From the NCBI GenBank assembly GCA_022821905.1, contig JAJECS010000006.1:124001-188000 (forward strand): a stretch of 64,000 nt of DNA. The letters run 5' to 3'. Both the position numbers and the translations under genes were made by a program. Under the pieces are notes generated by a model, which was not told the origin of the DNA, did no database searches, and was given only the letters and a program-made list of their open reading frames with translations. Origin of the DNA: Chloroflexota bacterium. Lineage in GTDB: Bacteria; Chloroflexota; UBA11872. Positions 17,821 to 26,010 of the stretch are shown one piece after another (positions within the stretch are counted from its first letter, which is position 1; every line of letters begins with the position of its first letter).

Positions 17821-18516
17821 CTAGACCTTGAATACGCCCGTGCGCTCCTCGGACGGCAGGTGCGACACGTCATTCCACCCAGTGACTACGACACCCCACG
17901 GCGAACTCTGAAGCGTCGCCATCGCGGTGTTCTCGACGTTGAATCGCCGCATGTGCGTGCGCGGGTCCAGGCCGAGCACTGCGCAAATCGAAAGCTGTAT
18001 GGGGCCGCCGTGGGTGAAGACGGCGACGTGGCTGTCGTCGCGCGCCACGATCTCCTCGAGCGCGACGCGGACGCGACGATCCACGTCGGCGAGGGACTCA
18101 CCGTCCTCTGTCTTGGCCGCGAACCATCCGCCACCCTCGAAATCGAACAGTGCGGGATAGCGAGCGCGCGCCGCATCCGCCAGCATCCCGGCGGCGCCGC
18201 CAAAATCGCGCTCGCGCCAGACCTGCTCGAAGGTCGCGTCCACTCCGGACCCAAGGACGAGACGAAGCGTTTCGGTCGCGCGCGCGAGGTCGCTGGCGAT
18301 GATCCGCGCACCGTCGAATCGATCCCTTTGCTGAGCCAGGAAGGCGCATTGCCTGCGGCCGCGGTCGGTCAGCCCGGTATCGGCCTGACTACCGTACATA
18401 TTCAAGAAGTTCGCCTCGGACTCGGCGTGCCGGACGAGCGTGATGCGCAAGACTCGATCTGCTCGCGGCTGAAAACGCGGGCCATCAGAGTACCGAAGCC
18501 GACTCCGCCGGCGCAT
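17821..18516 (-). CDS. histidine phosphatase family protein (phosphoglycerate mutase-like)
   Basis: The catalytic domain begins LRITLVRHAESEANFL, with the phosphorylated His in LVRHAES. It continues with TDRGRRQCAFLAQQ, the partner Arg/Glu region WRERDFG and the second His in FTHGGPIQLSIC. It is most like small broad-specificity phosphatases (CobC/PhoE type). The start is uncertain: the frame stays open to 18723 through Arg/Ala-rich codons unlike the family. I used ATG 18516; TTG 18450 is also possible and gives about 210 residues. It stands alone after the IS110 relic. Confidence 0.82.
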   Translation of the reverse strand: MRRRSRLRYSDGPRFQPRADRVLRITLVRHAESEANFLNMYGSQADTGLTDRGRRQCAFLAQQRDRFDGARIIASDLARATETLRLVLGSGVDATFEQVWRERDFGGAAGMLADAARARYPALFDFEGGGWFAAKTEDGESLADVDRRVRVALEEIVARDDSHVAVFTHGGPIQLSICAVLGLDPRTHMRRFNVENTAMATLQSSPWGVVVTGWNDVSHLPSEERTGVFKV

Positions 18517-18952
18517 AAGTCGCGGAGGCAAGCTTCGTCGCAGGCGGCCGAGACAGCGCTCAGCCGGAAGTCGTGCTTCGGCTGCCTCGTGCGCGGACAT
18601 GGCAGCTTCGGCCGCCTGTCGTGCTGACCGGACGTGCGAGGCCGGGGTTCGCAGCGTGGACCCCGCGAGGTGGGCCGCTCCGTGGTTTCCGCTTGGCTGT
18701 CGGCCAGCGTCGTCGCCAACCACGGATCCGAGCTCACTCAGCCCATCGTCGCGGCGCTCCTGGCGCGGTGATCTTCCGGCGCGGATTCGCGGCGATCACT
18801 CGTTCGTGATCAGGACCCTGGCTCGCCATGCCGCGGGGGTCCAACGGTGCCTGGGTTGGCGGATCCTCCAGCAATGAGAGGCTTCCCCAGACGCAGGTTG
18901 TCCGAACCGGATATGCTACGGTTGGCCGTTAGTCCAGGGGAGGACTTTTAGT
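18517..18952. other. 436-bp gap upstream of the second solute-binding gene
   Basis: No gene is supported. It should contain the promoter of the gene at 18953, whose ribosome-binding site AGGGGAGGA lies just upstream of the start. The open minus-strand frame across 18517-18723 is GC-driven and has no family features. Confidence 0.3.
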
Positions 18953-21124
18953 ATGCGTACGCTCAGTAGACGAAATTTTTTGACCCTGACCGCCGGGACA
19001 GCGGCCATGACCGTGTTGGCGGCATGCGGTGAGGGTGAAGTCACCGAGAAGACCGTGACCGTGACGGTGACGGAAGTCAAAGAAGTCATCAAGGAAGTTC
19101 CGGTCGAGACCGTGGTCACCAAGGAGGTCGTCAAGGAGGTTCCGGTCGAGACGGTGGTGACGAAGGAAATCATCAAGGAAGTTCCCGTAGAGGTCATCAA
19201 AGAGGTTGCCGTCGAGACGGTTGTCACGAAGGAAGTCGTCAAGGAAATCCCCGTCGAGCGCGTCGTCATCCAGGAAGTGACGACGCCGTCCCGCTTCTCG
19301 GAGGCGCCGATGCTGGCCGCCAAGGTCCAGGCGGGGTCGTTGCCGCCGGTGGACAGCCGTCTGCCGCAGGACCCATGGGTCATCGAGCCCGTCGAGCAAA
19401 TTGGGAACTACGGCGGCACGTTGCGGCTCGGAGGCATTCGCAGATCGATTGAGATCGGCTATGGGGGCGACGCCAGCCTCATGGCCTACACCATGTCGGG
19501 AACCGAGCTGTTTCTCGACCTTGCCAAGAACCTCGACGTCTCGAGTGATTTGCAGACGTTTACCTTCGAGATTCGGGAAGGTCATAAGTGGTCCGACGGT
19601 GCGCCGTTCACGGCGGACGATTTCCTCTTCACCTACGAGGACTTTTGGGGCAACGAGCTCACCAACCCCAGTGGCACGCTCCAGCACGGGGCCGAACAGA
19701 TCGGCCTCCGCGAGATCGTCAAGGTCGAAGACACGGTCGTGGAGTTCAAGTTCGACCGGCCGGCGCCGCAGTATCTCGACCGCATGGGTCGATACTCCGG
19801 CGATCCCTGGGTGTTCTCGCCGCGGCACTACCTGGAGCGCTTTCACGAGAAGTACAACTCGGACGCGCAGCGGCTGGCCGAGAACGCCGGATTCGAGACG
19901 TGGGCCGATCACTTCAAGTCCAAGTTCTACTACGGGCCCAGCACCTCGCTGTCGCGGGAGAACGCGGCTTTCCGGCCGGCTCTCGGGCCATGGATCAACG
20001 TCGGCGCCTCGCCCGAGGTCACGCAGTTCGAGCGAAATCCCTACTACCACGCGGTGGACACCGAGGGAAACCAGCTGCCGTACATCGACCACGTCAACCA
20101 CTTCTGGATCAAGGACAAAGAGGTCTACCAGATCAAGGTCACGGCCGGTGAGCTTGACTTCGCCCAGTTTGTGCTCGATCTGAAGAACATGGAGCTTTAC
20201 CGGGCGGAGGAGGATCGCGGCGGGTACCGCACGGTGGTCGCGTCCAGCTTGCGCACGTCGGCCATGTCGCTGTTCCCCAACCAGACCTACAAGGATCCGG
20301 CGGTCGCAGCCATCTTCCAGCAAAAGGACTTCCGGGTTGCTCTCTCAGTGGCCATCAATCGCGAGGCCATCAACGAGACCTTGTTCTTTGGCTTGGCGAG
20401 GCCGTTCACGCCCTATCTGCTTGAGTCCTACAGTTTCTTCAAGCCGGAGTGGGGCACGTTGCACACCGAGTACGATCCCGACCAGGCCAACAGTCTGCTC
20501 GATGGGATTGGCCTGGACCAGCGCGACAGCGATGGCTGGCGTCTGCGGCCCGACGGCGAGCGGCTCAGTATCTTGCTGACGGTCTCCGATCAGGAGGGGC
20601 CGAAGGAAGACATGGCCACGTTGGTCGTGAAGGACTGGCAGGACGTGGGCATCCACGCCGAGTGGCAGTTCGAAGAGGAAGCGCTCTTCCGCGAGCGGGC
20701 AAAGACCTTCACGGAAGTGATGATGCCCCAGGACATCAGTGAAGCGGCGGCCTACTTCACCCGCTGGGCGTCGTGGCACTACGGCATGGACACCTACGAG
20801 GCCTACTGGGCCGGCAGCTGGGCCCAGTGGATTCAAACCGAAGGCGCGGAAGGCGCCGAGCCTCCGGACTGGATGAAGGAAGCCAAGCGCCTGCGCGAGG
20901 AGTGGCGCCGAGCGGTGCCGGGCACGTCCGAGTACGACGATCTGGGCGAGAAGTTCTGGTCCTACTTCTACGACCAATACCCCATCATCGGCACGGTCGG
21001 ATATCCGCCGCAGCCAACCATCATCAACAGGTCGCTGCGGAACGTCCCGACAGCCATAAACTTCGCCGCCGCCATTAACTTCGTGCGGCCGTATGGCTTC
21101 CCGCAGTTCTACTACGAGTCGTAA
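18953..21124 (+). CDS. peptide/nickel-type ABC solute-binding lipoprotein (SBP family 5), second copy
   Basis: This 723-residue paralogue of the protein at 13849 has a Tat-like SRRNFLTLTAGTAA signal and lipobox VLAAC (C25). It has a longer repeat spacer at residues about 31-115 made of KEVPVETVVTKEVVKEVPVE-type units. The binding domain follows (YGGTLRLGG, then FEIREGHKWSDGAPFTADDF, and RNPYYHAVDTEGNQLPYID). The ERNPYYHAVD-EGNQLPYID string is nearly identical to the first copy. A strong AGGGGAGGA site precedes ATG 18953. It is followed by its own two permeases after a hairpin gap. Confidence 0.92.
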   Translation: MRTLSRRNFLTLTAGTAAMTVLAACGEGEVTEKTVTVTVTEVKEVIKEVPVETVVTKEVVKEVPVETVVTKEIIKEVPVEVIKEVAVETVVTKEVVKEIPVERVVIQEVTTPSRFSEAPMLAAKVQAGSLPPVDSRLPQDPWVIEPVEQIGNYGGTLRLGGIRRSIEIGYGGDASLMAYTMSGTELFLDLAKNLDVSSDLQTFTFEIREGHKWSDGAPFTADDFLFTYEDFWGNELTNPSGTLQHGAEQIGLREIVKVEDTVVEFKFDRPAPQYLDRMGRYSGDPWVFSPRHYLERFHEKYNSDAQRLAENAGFETWADHFKSKFYYGPSTSLSRENAAFRPALGPWINVGASPEVTQFERNPYYHAVDTEGNQLPYIDHVNHFWIKDKEVYQIKVTAGELDFAQFVLDLKNMELYRAEEDRGGYRTVVASSLRTSAMSLFPNQTYKDPAVAAIFQQKDFRVALSVAINREAINETLFFGLARPFTPYLLESYSFFKPEWGTLHTEYDPDQANSLLDGIGLDQRDSDGWRLRPDGERLSILLTVSDQEGPKEDMATLVVKDWQDVGIHAEWQFEEEALFRERAKTFTEVMMPQDISEAAAYFTRWASWHYGMDTYEAYWAGSWAQWIQTEGAEGAEPPDWMKEAKRLREEWRRAVPGTSEYDDLGEKFWSYFYDQYPIIGTVGYPPQPTIINRSLRNVPTAINFAAAINFVRPYGFPQFYYES

Positions 21125-21152
21125 GTCGGCCGGCTGAGCAGGCCTTCGGCGG

Positions 21153-21182
21153 CCCTCGCCCTTGGCGATCCAAGGGCGAGGG
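21153..21182 (+). terminator. perfect hairpin after the second solute-binding gene
   Basis: A 13-bp perfect stem (CCCTCGCCCTTGG with its complement) and loop CGAT lie 28 bp after the stop codon. There is no T-run. The position matches the hairpin after the first binding-protein gene and suggests attenuation between receptor and permease genes. Confidence 0.7.
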
Positions 21183-21615
21183 CCGTGGCGGAGCCGAATC
21201 TGGGCGCTATGCCGGTAGGCGGTGCGTGAGACCAGCCGCGGCAAGCACGTCCGAGGTACCAGGGGGACGCGAGTATGAGCGGCGCGGCCAAGCACCGGAG
21301 CGGTTGTAGGAACCGCCAATGTCGGGCGATGCTGAGCGCCGTCGGCTGTTGGCGCTTGGGCGAGCCTGTCGGTAAGGGAGTGGCGGGTCGTCGTCGTTGG
21401 CTGGCCGGGCGTCCATGCTGATGGTTGCCGATCCGTCGAAACCGCTGCACTGCCGTTTCGCGGTGCCGCCAGCCGCAGAATCCGCGCCAGCGATTCCGAA
21501 AGGCGGCCGCATGGTGATCATTGCGGGTTGTCAGGCGCTCCGAACCAGGTGGAAGCTTCGTCGAACATGCCGCACGACGCAAGAACAACCCGGCACGGCT
21601 CACTGAGGTAGGGCG
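21183..21615. other. 433-bp gap between receptor and permease genes
   Basis: No gene or recognisable element is seen between the hairpin and the permease start. It probably contains a separate promoter for the two permeases. Confidence 0.3.
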
Positions 21616-22626
21616 GTGAGGGCTTACCTTGTCCGGCGCATCGGCTACATGATCCTCGCCTGGTGGATTTTGAGCGGTCTGATTTTCATTGTCATTCAGC
21701 TCCCTCCCGGCGACTATCTTTCGACTCACTTGGCGGCGCTGAAGGCCGAAGGTCTCACCCTCAACGAAGCCGAGATCGAAAACCTTCGCATCTACTACGG
21801 ATTGGACCGAACCCCCCTCGAACAGTACTGGAACTGGATCACACGATTCATTCGCGGCGACATGGGGAGGTCCTTCGGAAGCTATGGCGGAGGCTCCCAG
21901 CGAACCGTGCTATCAATCCTGCAAGAAGTGGTGCCCCCGACCATGCTGGTAACGTCCATTTCTCTTGTCCTAACCTATTTGATAGCTGTACCAATTGGGA
22001 TTTACTCCGCGACCCATCAATATAGTCTGGGCGACTATGCCTTCACTGCCGTTGGCTTTATTGGCCTCGCAACGCCAAATTTTATGGTAGCCCTCCTCCT
22101 CATGTATTTCCTCTTCCAAGCATTCAATATCAGCCCGGGAGGGCTGTTTTCGCCCGAGTATCTGCTGGCGCCATGGAGCCTTGGAAAGCTCCTGGACATG
22201 CTGAATCACCTTTGGGTTCCGGTGATCGTGGTTGCCACTGCCGGAACGGCAGGTCTCATCCGCGTGATGCGCGGCGTGCTCTTGGATGAATTGGGTAAGC
22301 AGTACGTGATCACGGCACGAGCCAAGGGTGTTCCTGAGCGAAGACTACTGGTCAAATACCCGGTCCGCATGTCATTGAACCCCATCGTCAGCACTGTGGG
22401 ATGGACGTTGCCGGCGATCGTCTCGGGCAGCGCCATCACGGCGATCGTGCTCAACATCCCGATGACCGGAGCGGTCCTCCTGGTCGCATTGCGCGTCCAG
22501 GACATGCACCTTGCGGGCAGTATCCTCATGGTCGAGGCGGCCCTCACCATATTCGGCACGCTCTTGTCGGACGTATTGTTGGTCGTCCTAGACCCGAGAA
22601 TACGGCAGGAACGATCGGCCATCTAG
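21616..22626 (+). CDS. ABC transporter permease, OppB/DppB type, second copy
   Basis: This 336-residue permease starts at GTG (MRAYLVRRIGYMILAWWIL). It has the PPGDYLSTHL loop, the insert GGLFSPEYLLAPWSLG also seen as GGLFSPEYAQADWSWD in the first copy, and the EAA loop YVITARAKGVPERRLLVKYP. The nearly parallel inserts show that both OppB proteins come from one subfamily. Base composition is more AT-rich than in the flanking genes. It ends 1 bp before the OppC-type gene. Confidence 0.9.
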   Translation: MRAYLVRRIGYMILAWWILSGLIFIVIQLPPGDYLSTHLAALKAEGLTLNEAEIENLRIYYGLDRTPLEQYWNWITRFIRGDMGRSFGSYGGGSQRTVLSILQEVVPPTMLVTSISLVLTYLIAVPIGIYSATHQYSLGDYAFTAVGFIGLATPNFMVALLLMYFLFQAFNISPGGLFSPEYLLAPWSLGKLLDMLNHLWVPVIVVATAGTAGLIRVMRGVLLDELGKQYVITARAKGVPERRLLVKYPVRMSLNPIVSTVGWTLPAIVSGSAITAIVLNIPMTGAVLLVALRVQDMHLAGSILMVEAALTIFGTLLSDVLLVVLDPRIRQERSAI

Positions 22627-22627
22627 A

Positions 22628-23767
22628 ATGGGACTTTCGACTGACACTGCGACCACGATCGAGGCGGCGACTACTCGTGATCTCACCGACGAGGAACGCT
22701 ACTATACAGCCGGCCAGTGGCGGCTCATGTGGAGGAAACTACGGAAGCATAGACTGGGCATTACTAGCCTAGCCCTTCTGGCTGTTGCATATTTCTTCGC
22801 AATAACCTACGATTTCTGGATTCCATATCCAGAGCACCTGGACCACGGAGCCCTAAACTCGCCTCCGACGCGGATTCATTTGTGGGACAGCGATGGCAAT
22901 TTCCAGGGACCATTCGTCTATGGGATCAAGTCGAGCCTTGACCCAACGGAGTTCAAGCGGATTCACGTAGAAGATTTGAGTCGGATTCATAAGATTGGGC
23001 TCTTTCAACGTGGTGAGTCATACAAATTCTGGGGGTTGTGGGAGTCGGACATACATTTCTTCGGGGTTGGAGATGGCAAGATTTTTCTCTTCGGAACGGA
23101 CAGGTTAGGGCGCGATATGTTCTCTCGCGTCATCGCGGGCGCCAGGATCAGCTTGTCCATCGGTCTTATTGGCGTATTGATCAGCTTTGTGCTCGGCGTG
23201 GTCATTGGCGCGGTGTCCGGCTATGTGGGCGGGACGGCCGACGTCCTCATTCAGCGGTTTATCGAGGTCGTGATCTCGGTTCCGTCGATCCCGCTTTGGA
23301 TGGCCATCGGGGCGGCAATCCCGCCGTTTTGGTCGCCTATCCAGCGGTATTTCGCCATCACGGTGGTGCTGTCGGTGATCGGCTGGGCGGGCCTGGCACG
23401 GGTCGTGCGAGGCAAGATTCTGGAATTGCGCGAGTATGACTACGTCATCGCGGCCAAGGTCGCTGGCGCTGGACATCTGCGGCTGATCTTCGACCATATG
23501 GTCCCGGGATTCATGAGCTACCTGATCGTGAGCCTGACCTTAACGGTGCCGAACATGATCCTGGCCGAGACCTCGCTGAGCTTTTTGGGGCTGGGGATTC
23601 GCGAGCCGTCGGTGAGTTGGGGAAGCCTGATGCAAGACGCGCAGAACGTGCGGAGCATCGCCCTCTATCCCTGGATGCTCATTCCGGGGATTTTCGTAAT
23701 CGTGGTGGTGTTGCTGTTCAACTTCATGGGCGATGGGTTGCGCGATGCCGCCGATCCCTACACCTAG
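22628..23767 (+). CDS. ABC transporter permease, OppC/DppC type, second copy
   Basis: This 379-residue permease begins with a soluble tail of about 45 residues (ATTRDLTDEERYYTAGQW). A first helix follows (GITSLALLAVAYFFAITYDFW), then a long periplasmic loop (PTRIHLWDSDGNFQGPFVYG and onward) parallel to the one in the first copy. The transport domain begins GRDMFSRVIAGARISLSIG, and the EAA motif is YVIAAKVAGAGHLRLIFDHM. Neither ATPase follows; the next gene is convergent. The system probably borrows the ATPases encoded at 8245-10427 or elsewhere. Confidence 0.9.
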   Translation: MGLSTDTATTIEAATTRDLTDEERYYTAGQWRLMWRKLRKHRLGITSLALLAVAYFFAITYDFWIPYPEHLDHGALNSPPTRIHLWDSDGNFQGPFVYGIKSSLDPTEFKRIHVEDLSRIHKIGLFQRGESYKFWGLWESDIHFFGVGDGKIFLFGTDRLGRDMFSRVIAGARISLSIGLIGVLISFVLGVVIGAVSGYVGGTADVLIQRFIEVVISVPSIPLWMAIGAAIPPFWSPIQRYFAITVVLSVIGWAGLARVVRGKILELREYDYVIAAKVAGAGHLRLIFDHMVPGFMSYLIVSLTLTVPNMILAETSLSFLGLGIREPSVSWGSLMQDAQNVRSIALYPWMLIPGIFVIVVVLLFNFMGDGLRDAADPYT

Positions 23768-23817
23768 ACATCGGCGGCAGACGGGGATAGCGCGTCCCGG
23801 CCCACGAACGGCAAAGT

Positions 23818-23847
23818 GGCGGCTGAATGCATTAGTCCTCAGCCGCC
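23818..23847. terminator. bidirectional hairpin between convergent genes
   Basis: GGCGGCTGA at 23818-23826 pairs with TCAGCCGCC at 23839-23847 across a 12-nt loop. It lies between the OppC-type stop and the convergent propeller gene and overlaps the last codons and stop of the latter. Confidence 0.5.
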
Positions 23848-25778
23848 GCGTGTCGGAGACACCAGACGCTGCCCTCCAGCGTCCCGGCGGCCAGCACGTC
23901 CTTGCCCGATTCGTCAGGCGCGAGCGCTAGGCAGGTCACCGGATGCGCTCCCATGCCGGCCTGCAGCCGGCGCCAAATGCGGCCGCGGTCCGATGAGCGA
24001 AAGACGCCGCGAGTTGTGGCCATATACAGGGTGTCGTTCTCGGCGAACTGCGCCGAAGCCGCGACCGCAATGACCGACAATCGATCTTCGGTCGGTCGCG
24101 CCGTGCGCCATGACTGCACCTGATGACCGGCCGACGTGAAAACCTCGCGACCGCTAGCGAAAGCTATGAAGTCATCCGCCTCGCCGTAGGTGAGCGGGAT
24201 TGCCAGCGAGACCCAGCCGGCACCCGTGTCCTCGAAGATGCGGCTCCACGACGCGCCGCGATCCGTTGTGCGGTACACGGCGATCGTGCCGTCGCCGGCG
24301 GTGGCGGCGAAGAGCGTGCCGTCCAAGTCAAAGTTCGGCGAGAACGCCACCGCCACCACGTTCTTGCGCGTGAAGCGCCCGGCCGACATGGACCACGACG
24401 CCCCACCGTCGTGCGACAGCGCCAATGCGCCGTCGGCGCCCCCGACGGCAACCGCATGAGCGGGCGGCGGACCGGGGGCGATGGCCAGGCTCAGGGGCAT
24501 GACATCCCGGGGCAGACCGGCAACCGGCGTCCACGTTCGCCCGGCGGTGCGGCTCTCGACGAGACTCGCCCCGGCGATCGCCAAGACCCGGCGATCAGCT
24601 GGAAACGACGCCGAGAAGGCCAGCGACGTCACGCTCAGCTCGCCCAGCCCGTCGCTGGCGGGCGACCAGCTCGCCCCGCCGTCGGTTGAGCGCAGCACAC
24701 CTTCGGCCGCCGTGCCGGCAAGAATGGCGCCATCGGACGCGAACGCCGGAGACAGCGCCAGCGCCAAGACCGGGCGGCTCGCGACGCCGACGTTGGACGC
24801 CTGCCAGGAGTCGCCGCCGTCGTCCGACCGCAGGACGCCTCGCTCGTGCAGGCCGGCCAGCCACACTTGGCTGTCCGGGTTGGAGCAGCTGGTGAGGGCC
24901 AGGATCGACGTCGTGTCCGCGGCTCCCTCCAACGGCCTCCATGAATCGCCTCGATCGTGCGACGCCATGAGGCCGCGTGCTGCCGTGGCAATCATCAGCG
25001 TCCCGTCAGTGCTGAAGTCTGCCGACACCGCGACGGCATTGATGCTGGTCTCGGCGCCTAGAGCATCGAGCCGAAGCAGTGCGTCCCCCGCGATGGACCG
25101 CCAGAGCCCCCCACCCTCGGTTCCCACAAACAACGTGCGATCGCTCGGGCTGGGCGCAAAGGCCAGTGCCTGGACTGGCAATCCTGCCGGATAGCCAGGT
25201 GCGGCGAACCATCGCCGCCCATCGCCCGACCACTCGTAGAGGCCGCCCGCGCCGCCCGCAAGCAGCAGGCCGCGCCCGTCAGGCGCGAGTTGAGCGGCTA
25301 GTGCGTTGACGCCCAACTCGTTGAGGCCCGCGTTGACGGCATTCCAGGTGCGTCCCCGGTTGGTCGTGACGTACACGCCGTCCTGGCTGGTGCCAGCCAG
25401 GATCATGCCGTCGCTGGCGTAGGTCGGCGAAAACGCCAGCGCGGTGACGTCCGGCCGCTGGCCCCAGAAGTCCTGTTCGCGCCACGATGCTCCGCCGTCC
25501 ACCGAGAGGAAGGCCCCGGAGCCGGCTGTGCCGACGATCAGCGTCGAATCGCTGTCGAAGGTCGGTGAGACGGCGGCTGCCTGTACGAAGCGGCCGCCCA
25601 GCGAACCTACCTTCTCCCATGTTTGCCCGTAGTCGCGTCCGACAAATAAACCGCTCAGAGTTCCGGCGACTACGGCCTGATGGTTTGCAGCCAGCGGCCC
25701 GGTGGCCAGCGCCGTCACCGTGCCGCCCTCGGCAGATGTCAGCCGCGTCCAAGTCTTCGGCCCATCAGCATTCGTCAT
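23832..25778 (-). CDS. Asp-box (BNR/YCF48-like) beta-propeller repeat protein
   Basis: This 648-residue protein consists almost wholly of roughly 50-residue propeller repeats. I count about ten Asp-box-like motifs, for example GRDYGQTWEKV, SVDGGASWREQ, TTNRGRTWNAV, SHDRGDSWRPL, SDDGGDSWQAS and STDGGASWSPA. Many follow a LALSPAFASDGAILAGT-type strand. The pattern matches the YCF48/Sortilin-like 'exo-sialidase' fold, not a catalytic sialidase. No signal peptide is seen with the start I chose, ATG 25778, which has GGAG 7 bp upstream. The frame continues to 26117 without family features. It is divergent from the adaptor-permease pair and may bind a partner protein. Confidence 0.8.
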   Translation of the reverse strand: MTNADGPKTWTRLTSAEGGTVTALATGPLAANHQAVVAGTLSGLFVGRDYGQTWEKVGSLGGRFVQAAAVSPTFDSDSTLIVGTAGSGAFLSVDGGASWREQDFWGQRPDVTALAFSPTYASDGMILAGTSQDGVYVTTNRGRTWNAVNAGLNELGVNALAAQLAPDGRGLLLAGGAGGLYEWSGDGRRWFAAPGYPAGLPVQALAFAPSPSDRTLFVGTEGGGLWRSIAGDALLRLDALGAETSINAVAVSADFSTDGTLMIATAARGLMASHDRGDSWRPLEGAADTTSILALTSCSNPDSQVWLAGLHERGVLRSDDGGDSWQASNVGVASRPVLALALSPAFASDGAILAGTAAEGVLRSTDGGASWSPASDGLGELSVTSLAFSASFPADRRVLAIAGASLVESRTAGRTWTPVAGLPRDVMPLSLAIAPGPPPAHAVAVGGADGALALSHDGGASWSMSAGRFTRKNVVAVAFSPNFDLDGTLFAATAGDGTIAVYRTTDRGASWSRIFEDTGAGWVSLAIPLTYGEADDFIAFASGREVFTSAGHQVQSWRTARPTEDRLSVIAVAASAQFAENDTLYMATTRGVFRSSDRGRIWRRLQAGMGAHPVTCLALAPDESGKDVLAAGTLEGSVWCLRHAAAED

Positions 25779-26010
25779 CACAGACTCCAGACCCGACCGC
25801 CCCATCTCTGTTCTACGTGCGGGGTCCGTAGGACGGAGAGTACTTGCTCGAGGCGGCGCCCTCACCGAAGTGCCGCGAACCGGATGCGCGCAAGGGCGGG
25901 GATGGCCTCCTGAAAACTCGCCGCTGGCTGTGCGCGCCTGGCCTACCGGTAGACTTGAGGTCACCGGCGAGTGCAGCGTTGCCGGGCGGTCTGTGACTCG
26001 GGTGGCCGAC

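Noticed and set aside
19040..19297. CRISPR-like array
   Set aside because: The repeats are in-frame codons of a lipoprotein stalk, vary in length and lack spacers.
18929..20323. Minus-strand frame of 464 codons opposite the second binding protein
   Set aside because: Antisense of the KEVPVE repeat and SBP domain; the plus frame has signal peptide, lipobox and ribosome-binding site.
25702..26010. N-terminal extension of the adaptor gene
   Set aside because: The frame is open but overlaps the divergent propeller gene and lacks a signal; the lipoprotein signal begins at 26011.
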